64,000 nucleotides of DNA from Roseivirga sp. (GCA_021404565.1 JAAWWF010000028.1:1-64000), one strand, 5' to 3'; shown: positions 34,549 to 43,985, counted from the stretch's first letter. Translations and numbers: made by a program. Notes: generated from the sequence alone by a model not told the origin.

Positions 34549-35964
34549 TTGAAAAACGAACTTCCCCTCAATACAAGTAAGAAATGGTATAGCCGCATCC
34601 CACATCCTGTGGTGATGCTTTTTGGCATCATTGTTCTGACGGCCATTCTGAGTCATTTGCTTCCTGCCGGTACTTATGAACGGGAATTAGTCGATGACAG
34701 GCAGCGTGTAATTCCCGGCTCTTATCACACGATTGACCCTACGCCACTGGGTATTTTGGATACCTTTCTCACAATTCCCGGAGGTTTTAAGTCAGCCATT
34801 TCTATCATCTTCGTGGTATTGTCCAGTGGTATTATGTTTGGCGTGCTCGAGAAAACGGGGATGATTGAAAATGCAGTAGGTACCTTTGTGAAGGCATTAG
34901 GCCTAGAAAGAAGGTATTTCATTGTGGTAGCCATGACCTTTATGTTTGGTTGCCTCGGAGTTTTTGTTGGTTATGAAAACAACATAGCCATGGTGCCTAT
35001 TGCCGCAGTAACCAGCCTGGCGCTGGGAGGAGATCTGATGCTGGCAGCAGCAATTGCTGTAGGTGGAATCACTGTAGGTTTTGGCCTTTCACCTGTTAAC
35101 CCCTACACAGTTGGTACAGGTCATACTATAGCAGAAATGCAAATGTTTTCTGGCTGGGAGTTGAGGTCTGTACTCTGCCTTTCTGCATTAGGGGTTCTGG
35201 CTTTCTTCAATGTGCGCTACTTTAAGCGAATCGTCAAGAATCCTCAAAAAAGCCTTTCATTAGGTATTGACACCAGTGGCTTTTCACTTTCAAAGGATCT
35301 TCAGGCCTATAAAATGAGTGCCAATAACTGGTTGGTACTATTCGTTTTCGTAGCAGGCATAGTGGTAATGCTCTATGGTGTTTTTCAGCATCATTGGTAT
35401 ATCGATGAAATCTCTTCAATCTTTGTCATTATCTCTATAGTTGCCGGCCTTGTCGCTCGAATGAGTGGCAGAAGTATTAGCGAAACGGCCTTAAAATCTG
35501 TAGGCGTGGTAGCCCCCGGAGCCTTTATGGTGGGGCTGGCTACCGCGATTAAAGTCGGTATGGAAATGGGAAATATCTCGGATACCATTGCTTTTAATCT
35601 GTCTGAAGCCCTCACCGGACTGCCGACTTACGCATCAGCAGTGTCTATGTCGCTGGCACAATGCGGTATCAACTTTATGATTCCTTCAGGTAGCGGACAA
35701 GCGTTGGCCACCCTGCCAATCATGATTCCTTTGGGAGAAGTACTGGGGCTTACACGTCAAAGTACTATACTGGCTTTTCAGGTAGGAGATGGGGTTACCA
35801 ACCTTTTCAATCCTACGCTGGGAGGACTTATTGCCATGCTGGCCATGTGCCGCATCTCTTTCGATCGATGGTTACGCTTTATATTTCCGGTAGTGGGCGT
35901 TATTCTGCTGGTAGCCTGGGTTGCCTTGCTTTTTAGTGTCTATATCGATTGGGGACCCGTGTAA
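34549..35964 (+). CDS. YfcC-family membrane transporter
   Basis: A 471-residue polytopic carrier with about 12 helices. HPVVMLFGIIVLTAILSHLLPAG at the start, PGGFKSAISIIFVVLSSG, the glycine-rich re-entrant segment FGLSPVNPYTVGTGHTIAEM (about 178-197) and the later QCGINFMIPSGSGQALATLPIMIPL are typical of the YfcC/ArcD-like anion and amino-acid carrier group. A TTG start is used at 34549. The gene is 85 bases before the ArgE-like deacetylase, so a substrate related to N-acylated amino acids or arginine-pathway compounds is possible, but this is inference from position. Confidence 0.82.
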   Translation: MKNELPLNTSKKWYSRIPHPVVMLFGIIVLTAILSHLLPAGTYERELVDDRQRVIPGSYHTIDPTPLGILDTFLTIPGGFKSAISIIFVVLSSGIMFGVLEKTGMIENAVGTFVKALGLERRYFIVVAMTFMFGCLGVFVGYENNIAMVPIAAVTSLALGGDLMLAAAIAVGGITVGFGLSPVNPYTVGTGHTIAEMQMFSGWELRSVLCLSALGVLAFFNVRYFKRIVKNPQKSLSLGIDTSGFSLSKDLQAYKMSANNWLVLFVFVAGIVVMLYGVFQHHWYIDEISSIFVIISIVAGLVARMSGRSISETALKSVGVVAPGAFMVGLATAIKVGMEMGNISDTIAFNLSEALTGLPTYASAVSMSLAQCGINFMIPSGSGQALATLPIMIPLGEVLGLTRQSTILAFQVGDGVTNLFNPTLGGLIAMLAMCRISFDRWLRFIFPVVGVILLVAWVALLFSVYIDWGPV

Positions 35965-36049
35965 ATAAGTTCAGGGTTTAATGTTTATTGTTTGTATGTT
36001 GACCACGGTGAATCTAAAACTTTAAACCTGTAAACAGTTAACCGAAAAT

Positions 36050-37204
36050 ATGAACGTTCAGCAAATCCTATCAAAACTCGTTTCATATCCTGTACTTGGA
36101 GGGGAAAGCAATTTGTCCATCATGGAATTCATCAAATCCTGGTTGGACAAACATGGTGTGGCATACCAGCTGGTACCAAATGATGAAGGAACTAAAACCT
36201 CTCTCCATTGTAGAATTGGCCCTGCTGTAGATGGAGGGGTGATTCTTTCGGGTCACACGGATGTGGTGCCAGTCAAAGGACAGCCCTGGACGACTGACCC
36301 GTTTAAACTTACGGACATAGGTGATGATAAACTCTATGCCCGCGGATCCTGCGATATGAAAGGCTTTGTGGCTTGCTGCCTTGCTGCCTTACCGGAAATG
36401 GTAAAGGCTGATCTTAAAAAGCCCATCTATTTTGCTTTCTCATATGATGAAGAAATTGGTTGTCTGGCAGCTCCCGAGCTGGCTGCTGCTATCAATACAG
36501 GTTATGAAGAAACGCCACAGTATGCAATCATTGGTGAACCTACTATGATGCAGCCAGTGGTAGGGCAAAAAGGTATCTGTATCTTTAAAACCACGGTTTC
36601 GGGTTCCGAGGGTCACAGTAGTCGGATCAAGCAAGAAGTCAGCGCCATCCATGAATCTATGAGGCTTATTCTCTGGCTGGAGCGCAAAATGAATGCCCTG
36701 ATAGAGGAGGGGCGTATCGATGATCGCTTTACCCCGAACCATACTTCAATTCATATTGGTAAGATAGCGGGGGGAATCGCCCCGAACGTAATTGCTCAGG
36801 AATGTAGTTTCTTTTGGGATGTGCGTACCATACCAGGTGACACCCCAGAAGGAATTTTCGAAGAGTTTAAAGCCTTCTGTGATGAACGCGAGGCAGCAGT
36901 GAGGAAGGTGTTTCCCGGTTTTAAAATCTCTACCGAGACAGATCACCCTGCCGTTCCCGGATTAGACACCAGTGAAGACCAAGAGATTGTAGGCCTGATC
37001 AAAGAGCTGGCGGCACGCGAAGACCTGGGGGCAGTATCCTATGCCGCAGAAGCCGGGCAGTTTGCTGATGAGGGTTTTGAAGCTGTTATATGTGGCCCGG
37101 GTGATATTGCCCAGGCGCATCGGGCTGATGAGTTCATTCACAAGGTGCAGCTGGAGGAAGGTGTGGTATTTATGCACCGTTTGATTGAAAAGCTGTCGCG
37201 TTAA
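36050..37204 (+). CDS. argE: Acetylornithine deacetylase / M20 family deacylase
   Basis: A 384-residue two-zinc M20 hydrolase that removes acetyl groups from N-acetylornithine or a related acyl amino acid. Visible metal and catalytic residues are His and Asp of SGHTDVVPV, Asp of GSCDMKGF, the Glu pair in SYDEEIGC, the following GEPT, and the C-terminal His in IAQAHRADEF. A lid/dimerisation domain with EGHSSR lies in the middle. The GEPTMMQPVVGQKG and YAAEAGQF segments fit ArgE rather than DapE. No other arginine genes are nearby, so the in vivo substrate is not certain. Confidence 0.82.
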   Translation: MNVQQILSKLVSYPVLGGESNLSIMEFIKSWLDKHGVAYQLVPNDEGTKTSLHCRIGPAVDGGVILSGHTDVVPVKGQPWTTDPFKLTDIGDDKLYARGSCDMKGFVACCLAALPEMVKADLKKPIYFAFSYDEEIGCLAAPELAAAINTGYEETPQYAIIGEPTMMQPVVGQKGICIFKTTVSGSEGHSSRIKQEVSAIHESMRLILWLERKMNALIEEGRIDDRFTPNHTSIHIGKIAGGIAPNVIAQECSFFWDVRTIPGDTPEGIFEEFKAFCDEREAAVRKVFPGFKISTETDHPAVPGLDTSEDQEIVGLIKELAAREDLGAVSYAAEAGQFADEGFEAVICGPGDIAQAHRADEFIHKVQLEEGVVFMHRLIEKLSR

Positions 37205-37213
37205 AACTCTGTT

Positions 37214-37963
37214 ATGCAAGTCGTAAGGAATCTGACTACTAAATGGCAAATTCCCTATTCTGAATGGGGTCTTGTCTTCGTTATTGCGGCCTTGATGACC
37301 AACCTGGGTTATGGATCAAACCTGTTGCTGGCATTGCAATGTGAGCAGTACTATTTCGAATACCTGCTGTTCTTTACACTGGTTTATGGTGGCAAAACTA
37401 TATCAGACCGGTTTGCAGTTGCCAGAGATTTAAGCTCTGTGGTAAAAACCGCGGCTAGGGCTGGTTTACTGATTTCTGTTACTTTTTTCGGGATACTCTG
37501 GGCATACAACACGATTACAAATTGCCTTTTTGAACCCATAGCGTTTTTGACTTCCAGGTTTCCCTTAATTCTGTTGCTGTCGGGTGTTTATCAATACTGG
37601 CGCTTCAACCAGCCTGATTCCAAGGCTAAAACAGCCTATATTTCATTGAGAGCAATCAATAATGGGCTGCTCAGGCTCGACAAAGACGAAATCGTCAGTG
37701 CCTCACTTCAGGGAGGATCACTCAAAGTGTCCATGGTCAATGGGGATAGCCACAGGATTGATATCAGTTTAAAGACATTGCAGGATGAACTCGATAACAA
37801 TGAGCAATTCTACCGGCTGAACAGAACAACTCTTGTGAGACGCGATCAGGTTATAAGTTTTGTAGCCAATAACAAACATCAGCTTTGTGTGACCCTCCGC
37901 ACGGGTGAAGCCGCAATGGTGAATAAGAACAAGGTCAGGGCCTTCAAAAACTGGTTGGACTGA
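37214..37963 (+). CDS. Membrane-anchored LytTR transcription regulator
   Basis: A 249-residue protein with three or four transmembrane helices (about 18-125) followed by a LytTR DNA-binding domain (about 150-247: SLQGGSLKVSMVNGDSH, FYRLNRTTLVRRDQVIS). It lacks a receiver domain, so it acts as a one-component regulator tethered to the membrane, sensing through the helices. It starts nine bases after the argE-like gene and is probably co-transcribed with it. Confidence 0.85.
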   Translation: MQVVRNLTTKWQIPYSEWGLVFVIAALMTNLGYGSNLLLALQCEQYYFEYLLFFTLVYGGKTISDRFAVARDLSSVVKTAARAGLLISVTFFGILWAYNTITNCLFEPIAFLTSRFPLILLLSGVYQYWRFNQPDSKAKTAYISLRAINNGLLRLDKDEIVSASLQGGSLKVSMVNGDSHRIDISLKTLQDELDNNEQFYRLNRTTLVRRDQVISFVANNKHQLCVTLRTGEAAMVNKNKVRAFKNWLD

Positions 37964-38060
37964 TTTCCGTTTCAAGCCTGAATTATTCCGTTTCGGTCTT
38001 TTTGAACTACTAAGGCTTTTAAAACCCCTTCATGGACAGCTGTTTTGAAAAAAATCAGTT

Positions 38061-38519
38061 ATGAAAACAACAGTTCTAATACTCTCATGGGTTTGCCTTT
38101 TTATGGTGCCGGTCATACCGGAATCAGGAGAGCAAACAGATCGCGAAAAACTCACCTACCTGAAAGAAGTAGAATGGCCAAGGGCATATCGCGAACAGGA
38201 TGTGGATTTATTAGACAGAATTCTCGCGAAAGAATTCCAACTGATTTCTAATGATGGTACCTGGACCACAAAGGCAGATGAACTTGCGTATATAAAAGAT
38301 AACAAACCTTCTTACGATTCATTCAGGTTTGAGATAAAGCGGTTGGACATCTTCGAAAATAATACAGCTGTAATAGCCGGTAAAGGGCATATTTATGCAA
38401 AAGACAAAGAAGGTAAAACCACCTATTCTACCTACCACTCCAGCAATGTGCTTATCAAAAGAAATGGATTGTGGAAGGCCATCAACAGCCATGTTTCAGG
38501 AATTAAGTTGGAGGATTAA
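38061..38519 (+). CDS. Exported DUF4440/NTF2-like protein
   Basis: A 152-residue protein with a signal peptide (1-22) and one NTF2-like cone fold: VEWPRAYREQDVDLLDRILAKEF, then LISNDGTWTTKADELAYI, IFENNTAVIAGKGHIY and NVLIKRNGLWKAINSHVS. DUF4440 proteins bind small molecules or dimerise with enzymes; the ligand is unknown. The ATG at 38061 is chosen because it begins the hydrophobic signal. Confidence 0.85.
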   Translation: MKTTVLILSWVCLFMVPVIPESGEQTDREKLTYLKEVEWPRAYREQDVDLLDRILAKEFQLISNDGTWTTKADELAYIKDNKPSYDSFRFEIKRLDIFENNTAVIAGKGHIYAKDKEGKTTYSTYHSSNVLIKRNGLWKAINSHVSGIKLED

Positions 38520-38574
38520 TAGGAGAGAGGAAAAGGGTTAAGGCTTAGTCGATACTTTTTCCTTATTTAGCGCA

Positions 38575-39171
38575 GTGACGAAAATCTCTGCAATACTGCT
38601 GGCCGCTGGCCTTTCATCTCGAATGGAGGGGCCAAATAAACTATTATTGGAGTTTAAGAACCATACGATTGTAGAGCAATGCTATAGCAGCCTTTCAAAA
38701 TCGGGAGTGGACGAAATTATAGTGGTTACCGGTCGAGATGCGGAGATCGTATCCGGGCTATTAAGATTAAGGCAACAGGACAGACTTGTACACAATGCAG
38801 ATTTTCGTCTGGGATTGACTACTTCCATTCAAAAAGGAGTGAAACAGGCTCATGGTGATGCTTTTATGCTGTGCCTGGCTGATATGCCTCTGCTGAATAT
38901 GGATCATTACGATAGCTTGATAGAGGAATTCCAGACTTCCGCAATGGCGGATCAAGAGGCAATTTTAGCGCCTTTTGTGAACGGTAAGCGAGGGAATCCT
39001 GTTATCTTTTCGAAGGTGCATAAACCGGCCATTCTTGCTCATAATGAAATGAATGGCTGCCGTAGTTTGATAAACCACAACCTTAATCATTTCATCCGGT
39101 ATAATACGGAGGACCATGCTTTTCTCAGCGATATAGACACCGCTGAAGATTATAGCCTGTTAAACCAATGA
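38575..39171 (+). CDS. mocA: MocA-like molybdenum cofactor nucleotidyltransferase
   Basis: A 198-residue GT-A type nucleotidyltransferase. ILLAAGLSSRMEGPNKLLLEFKN is the NTP-binding signature, CLADMPLL the metal-binding Asp motif, and GKRGNPVIFSK with a later DIDTAEDY end match MocA/MobA-like cytidylyl- or guanylyltransferases that mature molybdopterin. The GTG start at 38575 is used. Its stop overlaps the moeB start (ATGA), placing it at the head of the molybdopterin/sulfur block. CTP versus GTP specificity cannot be told by eye. Confidence 0.8.
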   Translation: MTKISAILLAAGLSSRMEGPNKLLLEFKNHTIVEQCYSSLSKSGVDEIIVVTGRDAEIVSGLLRLRQQDRLVHNADFRLGLTTSIQKGVKQAHGDAFMLCLADMPLLNMDHYDSLIEEFQTSAMADQEAILAPFVNGKRGNPVIFSKVHKPAILAHNEMNGCRSLINHNLNHFIRYNTEDHAFLSDIDTAEDYSLLNQ

Positions 39172-40304
39172 CACTAAGCAGAGACGAACTTATTCGATAC
39201 AATCGCCAGATCATACTGCCTGATTTTGGGGTGGCAGGACAAGAGCGACTTAAAGCCGCAAGTGTGCTGATCATAGGAGCAGGGGGGCTTGGAGCGCCCA
39301 ATCTGCAATATCTTACGGCAGCAGGAGTAGGCAGAATCGGAGTCATTGATTTCGATCAGGTGAGTCTGACCAATCTGCAGCGACAAGTTCTCTTTAATAC
39401 AGATGAGTTAGGTGTAAACAAGGCTACTGCAGCAGCCAGTAAACTGAAGGCCCTGAATCCTGAAACAGAATTTGAGGTTTTTGAAACCCAGATAAGCTCA
39501 GAGAATGCCATGGCTATCATAGTTGATTATGATTTGGTGGTAGACGGAAGTGACAATTTACCCACAAGATATCTGGTGAATGATGCCTGTCTTTTTTTAG
39601 AGAAGCCCTTGATTTATGGAGCCATTTTTCGATTTGAAGGTCAGGTGAGCGTTTTTAATCAAGAGCTTGAACACGGGAGCAGAGGACCAAATTACAGGGA
39701 TCTTTTCCCCACACCACCACCGCCTGAAATGGTGCCAAGCTGCAGTGAAGGAGGCGTGTTTGGCGTGCTTCCCGGCATTGTCGGATCTATGCAGGCCAAC
39801 GAAGCAATCAAGGTGATTACCGGCATGGGTACAACACTGTCTGGAAAATTATTACTCTTTGATAGTCTGGATTTTACAAGTAGATACTTGAATATAAGAT
39901 CTAATGAAAATAACCCCGTGACCGGAAGCAATCCTACTATTACAAAGCTTATCGATTATGAGGCTTTTTGTGCAGGACCAGTCATTGAGGAAGAAGTTTT
40001 GGCCTCTTTATCTGTGCACGATTTACATGCCGACAACTCTCGTTACTTTATTCTCGATGTAAGAGAACCCTATGAGTATGACATTTCAAACCTCGGTGGA
40101 TTGAATATACCCTTAGGCCAGCTAAAAGAACAGCTTGAACAAATACCTGGAGATAAGCAGGTGGTGGTCCATTGTAAGAGTGGTGTGCGCAGTGCTCAGG
40201 CAATTAATTTGTTGAAACAAGAGGGTTATACTAATTTGTTGAATCTGGAAGGGGGCATTCTTGCCTGGCAGAAGGAGATAGACTCTGAAATGGCCGTTTA
40301 TTAA
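39168..40304 (+). CDS. moeB: Molybdopterin-synthase adenylyltransferase MoeB fused to rhodanese
   Basis: A 378-residue E1-like enzyme that adenylates the C-terminal glycine of MoaD. The ATP site is GAGGLG (37-42) with Asp61, and the conserved Cys192 lies in VPSCSEGGVFGVLPGIVGS. A rhodanese domain (about 275-375) carries the sulfur-transfer Cys336 in VVVHCKSGVRSAQA. The four zinc cysteines of classical MoeB are missing: the first pair site reads NYRDLFP and the second ENNPVTG. It is coupled to mocA upstream and lies 15 bases before moaD. The rhodanese domain would hand sulfur, perhaps from the SufS/SufU pair downstream, to MoaD. Confidence 0.88.
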   Translation: MTLSRDELIRYNRQIILPDFGVAGQERLKAASVLIIGAGGLGAPNLQYLTAAGVGRIGVIDFDQVSLTNLQRQVLFNTDELGVNKATAAASKLKALNPETEFEVFETQISSENAMAIIVDYDLVVDGSDNLPTRYLVNDACLFLEKPLIYGAIFRFEGQVSVFNQELEHGSRGPNYRDLFPTPPPPEMVPSCSEGGVFGVLPGIVGSMQANEAIKVITGMGTTLSGKLLLFDSLDFTSRYLNIRSNENNPVTGSNPTITKLIDYEAFCAGPVIEEEVLASLSVHDLHADNSRYFILDVREPYEYDISNLGGLNIPLGQLKEQLEQIPGDKQVVVHCKSGVRSAQAINLLKQEGYTNLLNLEGGILAWQKEIDSEMAVY

Positions 40305-40319
40305 GGGCTGAAAACCATT

Positions 40320-40562
40320 ATGAACATAGAAATTGTAGCTTTTGGCATTGCCAAAGATATTTTGAAAGGCAAATCAATACAGCTGGAAGTAGCAAGCGCT
40401 GCGACCGTAGAGCAGGTGAAAAAACAGCTTGTAAATGATTATCCTGACTTTCAGACACTGGCCTCACTACAGTTGGCAGTAAATGCCGAATATGTAGTGG
40501 ATGACTACGTTTTAAATGAAAATGACGAGGTGGTGCTGATCCCACCGGTAAGTGGAGGATGA
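40320..40562 (+). CDS. moaD: MoaD, small subunit of molybdopterin synthase
   Basis: An 80-residue beta-grasp protein. It starts MNIEIVAFGIAKDI and ends IPPVSGG, the C-terminal Gly-Gly that becomes a thiocarboxylate. Middle sequence AVNAEYVVDDYVLNENDEV matches the ubiquitin-like fold. Its stop overlaps the moaE start by four bases. Confidence 0.92.
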   Translation: MNIEIVAFGIAKDILKGKSIQLEVASAATVEQVKKQLVNDYPDFQTLASLQLAVNAEYVVDDYVLNENDEVVLIPPVSGG

Positions 40563-40975
40563 GGAGCATATACATAACTTCTGATAAGCTTGATAGTCAG
40601 GCCTGCACAGAGGCGGTTACCTATGATGGTGCCGGAGGTATCGTGGTGTTTGTGGGCACAGTAAGGAATGCCACCAAGGGTAAAGCTGTGCTACACCTTG
40701 ATTTTGAGGCTTATGAAAAAATGGCATTGAAAGAAATGCAAAAGATTGCTGATCGTGCCATGGAACGATGGGGTTTGTACAGCATGGTAATACATCACAG
40801 AACCGGACTTGTGCCTATTGGCGAAGAAGCCGTTGTCATAGCATGCTCTTCGGCTCATAGAAAAGAAGCCTTTCAGGCATGTGAATTTGCCATTGATACC
40901 CTCAAGGAAACAGTGCCGATATGGAAAAAAGAGGTTTTTGAAGACGGAGAGGTTTGGGTTTCTGCACACCCCTAG
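40559..40975 (+). CDS. moaE: MoaE, large subunit of molybdopterin synthase
   Basis: A 138-residue catalytic subunit that inserts two sulfurs into precursor Z. GAGGIVVFVGTVRN is the family start motif, followed by LDFEAYEKMALKEM, the catalytic region VHHRTGLVPIGEEAVVIACSSAHRKEAF (quoted in part) and the Lys in PIWKKEVFEDG. Overlaps moaD by four bases, so equal production of the two subunits is expected. Confidence 0.93.
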   Translation: MRSIYITSDKLDSQACTEAVTYDGAGGIVVFVGTVRNATKGKAVLHLDFEAYEKMALKEMQKIADRAMERWGLYSMVIHHRTGLVPIGEEAVVIACSSAHRKEAFQACEFAIDTLKETVPIWKKEVFEDGEVWVSAHP

Positions 40976-41017
40976 GTGTTGGCCAGATAACCTTTAATAC
41001 CCCTAAGTACTAAATGC

Positions 41018-42235
41018 ATGAATGTAGAAGCTGTAAAGAAGCAATTCCCCATTTTCAATAAGGCAAACCCTGCCGGTAACGAGCTGATCTATCTCGATAA
41101 CGCAGCTACTACCCAGAAACCGCAAGTGGTAATAGATGCCATTGCTGATTACTACGCAGGTTATAACTCCAATGTAGGTCGAGGTAGCTATTGGCCCGCT
41201 ACGGCCGCCACTATTGCCTTTAAAGAGGCAAGAAATACGGTTCAGGATTTTATCAATGCCCGGACTCATAAGGAGTGCATTTTTACCTCAGGTACCACCG
41301 ATGCCATCAATAAGGTGGCCAATAACTACCTGATTCCGAATCTCACCAGTGCCGATAGTGTCATCGTTACTGAAATGGAGCATCATGGCAACTTTGTTCC
41401 CTGGCAGCAGGCCTGTCTTAGTTCAGGAGCAAAGCTGAAGGTGATTCCCTTAAGAGACAATGGAGACCTTGACTATGAAGCTTATGAGCAGCTCTTAGAC
41501 GACTCCGTAAGGATGGTGGCTGTAACGGCTATCTCCAATGCACTTGGAACAAAGAATGACCTTAAACGCATCGTGGAGGCTGCCCGAGCCTTTAACACAG
41601 CGGTGCTCATAGATGCAGCCCAATTGGTAACCCATGAAAAAATAGATGTACAACAGTTGGATTGTGACTTCCTGGTGTTTTCAGGACATAAGCTTTTCGG
41701 ACCCACGGGAATTGGGGTGCTTTATGGAAAAGAGGATCTGTTAGAAGGAATACCACCATTGAGCTATGGTGGGGGCATGGTAAAACAGGTGACCGTGGAA
41801 GAAACCATCTTCGCTGATTTACCGGAAAAGCATGAGGGGGGTACCTCAAACATTGCCGGAGTCATAGGTCTGGGCGCTGCCATTTGTTTTGTCAATAAAT
41901 TGGGACTTACGGCTATACATGAACATACAAAATCCTTAACGGACTACACCCTCGTCAAACTTGGAGATCTGGATGGTGTGAGGATATTAGGATTACCAGA
42001 TGAAAGAGCCTCTGTAATTTCTTTGGCTGTAGAAAAAGTACATCCGCATGATGTGGCCTCTTTTCTTTCCGAACGCGGCATCGCTATTCGGGCAGGTCAT
42101 CATTGCACACATCCCTTAATGAAAAGGCTCGGTGTTCAGGGAACCTGTCGGGTATCTTTCGGGATATATAACAAGCCAGAGGAAGTAGACATGCTGATCG
42201 AAGGGCTGATAGAAGTAAGAGATTTCTTTGCATGA
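41018..42235 (+). CDS. sufS: SufS-type group II cysteine desulfurase
   Basis: A 405-residue PLP enzyme that takes sulfur from cysteine as persulfide. The PLP Lys lies in FSGHKLFGPTGIGVLYG, the PLP-binding His in EMEHHGNFVPWQ, and the catalytic Cys in RAGHHCTHPLMKRLG. It starts 43 bases after moaE on the same strand and overlaps sufU by four bases. In Bacteroidota sufS is normally found in the sufBCDS cluster; here it sits beside molybdopterin genes, suggesting a sulfur supply for MoaD, although it may also be the general housekeeping copy. Confidence 0.92.
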   Translation: MNVEAVKKQFPIFNKANPAGNELIYLDNAATTQKPQVVIDAIADYYAGYNSNVGRGSYWPATAATIAFKEARNTVQDFINARTHKECIFTSGTTDAINKVANNYLIPNLTSADSVIVTEMEHHGNFVPWQQACLSSGAKLKVIPLRDNGDLDYEAYEQLLDDSVRMVAVTAISNALGTKNDLKRIVEAARAFNTAVLIDAAQLVTHEKIDVQQLDCDFLVFSGHKLFGPTGIGVLYGKEDLLEGIPPLSYGGGMVKQVTVEETIFADLPEKHEGGTSNIAGVIGLGAAICFVNKLGLTAIHEHTKSLTDYTLVKLGDLDGVRILGLPDERASVISLAVEKVHPHDVASFLSERGIAIRAGHHCTHPLMKRLGVQGTCRVSFGIYNKPEEVDMLIEGLIEVRDFFA

Positions 42236-42669
42236 ACGATCGACTAAAGCAGCTATATAAAAGCCATATCCTTATCAAGGCCAAAGATGAGACCCATTTT
42301 GGCGAACTTTCTGGTTTCACACATGTACTGGAAGCCTATAACCCCATGTGTGGCGATAAGTACAGGCTGTATCTGGAGGTAGAGGGAGAGCATATTAAGG
42401 ACGCCTCTTTTAAAGGTTTTGGCTGTAGTATCTCTAAAGCTTCCACGGCAGTACTGGCAGCCCGGCTTATTGGAACTAAGTTTTCCGAGGCAAAAAAACT
42501 GACAGAGCTCTTTATGGAGTTGATCAACCCTGACTCAATTATTCCCCTTGAGGAGTTGACCGATGATGAAGAGTTACTTGCTTTTGCCGGCACGCGTGAT
42601 TATCCCGAAAGGATACAATGCGCTAGCCTGACATGGGATGAATTCCTTAAATCCGGACCCGCTCAGTAG
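42232..42669 (+). CDS. sufU: SufU sulfur-transfer partner of SufS
   Basis: A 145-residue NifU-N fold protein. The zinc and transfer residues are all present: Cys40 and Asp42 in NPMCGDKY, Cys65 in GFGCSISKAS and Cys130 in IQCASLTW. In Bacillus SufU the zinc-bound Cys accepts sulfur from SufS. Overlap with sufS by four bases indicates a functional pair. It is the last gene of the molybdopterin/sulfur block. Confidence 0.92.
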   Translation: MNDRLKQLYKSHILIKAKDETHFGELSGFTHVLEAYNPMCGDKYRLYLEVEGEHIKDASFKGFGCSISKASTAVLAARLIGTKFSEAKKLTELFMELINPDSIIPLEELTDDEELLAFAGTRDYPERIQCASLTWDEFLKSGPAQ

Positions 42670-42821
42670 TTTAGAGTAGACAATGCGTAGACCAAAACTC
42701 AAATAGTCAGCCAATAGACGCTTGTCACAACAAGGACTTTTACATATTGGGAGCATAAAAGATTAGCATTTTGGGTCATACGTTTTTCTTTGAGTCAGCG
42801 GTACTTTCAGTATCTGCACAG

Positions 42822-43985
42822 ATGGGGCTTGTTCAAATGAGTGATTTGGGGTTTGTTTTATCCCTGATCAGCTTGTTAGCAATAGGCATTCTGGTGTACC
42901 TGATCTCCAGGAACAAGAGAAGGTATGAGTTGTCGCTGAATAAGAAAACTGCTGAAATCCGAAAGCTAAATGAAAAGATGACTCTCAAAAGTATGCGCAA
43001 TCATGCTTTGCAGACTGAGGTCAGCCGTACCTCCGAGAAGCTTACGAGTCATGACGAGTTCAAAGCCGCTCTCACCCATCTCATCAGTCACGACCTTAAA
43101 AATGCAATGAATGCCATTATGGGGCTTTCCCATAAGCGTGATGACAAAAAGATGGCTACGGTAAAGACATGTGGCGATCTGGCTCTGAGCATGATTTCCA
43201 ACATGCTCGATGTGCAGCGCTTTGAAGAGCAGCAGGTGAGCCTAAGGCTACAGCATTACTGTATCCGGGAAACCCTGGTGGCGGCACAATCGCAGGTGCA
43301 TTTTCTCTTTGTCATGAAGAACCTGGAGCTCAAAATCGACATTCCTGATGGTGTTCTTGTGCTCATTGATAAGGAGATGATGACCCGCGTTTTTGTCAAT
43401 CTACTGGTGAATGCAGTAAAGTATTCCAAGGTAGGTTCATCTGTGGTGGTCAGAGTGGGCAATGTGATAGGCGAAGGAGGAGAGGCATTTACTCAAATAA
43501 CAGTACAGGATGAAGGGGAGGGAATTGCACAAAGCAAGCTGCCTTTCATTTTCGATAAGTACTGGCAATATGATACCAAAGACATTGGCAAGGTAGCTTC
43601 GGCCGGTTTGGGTTTAGTGTATTGCAAGCATGTACTGGAAGCTCACAACGGGCGTATTTCTGTGAGTTCAGAGCAGGGGATAGGCACACGTTTTGAGATG
43701 TTTGTACCCTATGTGGAAATGATGGCTTCCTCCTGTGAGTCCCAGAATGATACGCTATCCATACTCAGAGATGAACTCTCTATCACTGATGAGCAACTGG
43801 AATTGATCAGACAGCACGGAAAAAGGCTCTATGAGCTAAAGGTGTATGAGATCACCAAGATCAGAGAAGTGATCAATGAACTAGGCGAGCTTAACATTAA
43901 AACCACCTGGACCGGAGAATTGCAAATGGCGGTCTATCAGGGCAACCAGCAAAAGTATGATGAGCTGGTGGAGATGATTCAGTAA
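42822..43985 (+). CDS. Histidine kinase with short membrane anchor and novel C-terminal module
   Basis: A 387-residue kinase. One membrane helix (about 10-30, VLSLISLLAIGILVYLIS) is followed by a coiled coil and a HisKA-type H-box (LTHLISHDLKNAMNAIMGL), then an ATPase domain with NLLVNAVKYSK (N box), DEGEGIAQSKLPFIFDKYW and SAGLGLVYCKHV (G boxes). The last 50 residues (VYEITKIREVINELGELN, then W and ELQMAVYQGNQQKYDEL) match the end of the kinase at 46216-48537 and are not a receiver. TTG at 42771 or ATG at 42837 are alternative starts. No response regulator gene is adjacent. Confidence 0.85.
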   Translation: MGLVQMSDLGFVLSLISLLAIGILVYLISRNKRRYELSLNKKTAEIRKLNEKMTLKSMRNHALQTEVSRTSEKLTSHDEFKAALTHLISHDLKNAMNAIMGLSHKRDDKKMATVKTCGDLALSMISNMLDVQRFEEQQVSLRLQHYCIRETLVAAQSQVHFLFVMKNLELKIDIPDGVLVLIDKEMMTRVFVNLLVNAVKYSKVGSSVVVRVGNVIGEGGEAFTQITVQDEGEGIAQSKLPFIFDKYWQYDTKDIGKVASAGLGLVYCKHVLEAHNGRISVSSEQGIGTRFEMFVPYVEMMASSCESQNDTLSILRDELSITDEQLELIRQHGKRLYELKVYEITKIREVINELGELNIKTTWTGELQMAVYQGNQQKYDELVEMIQ

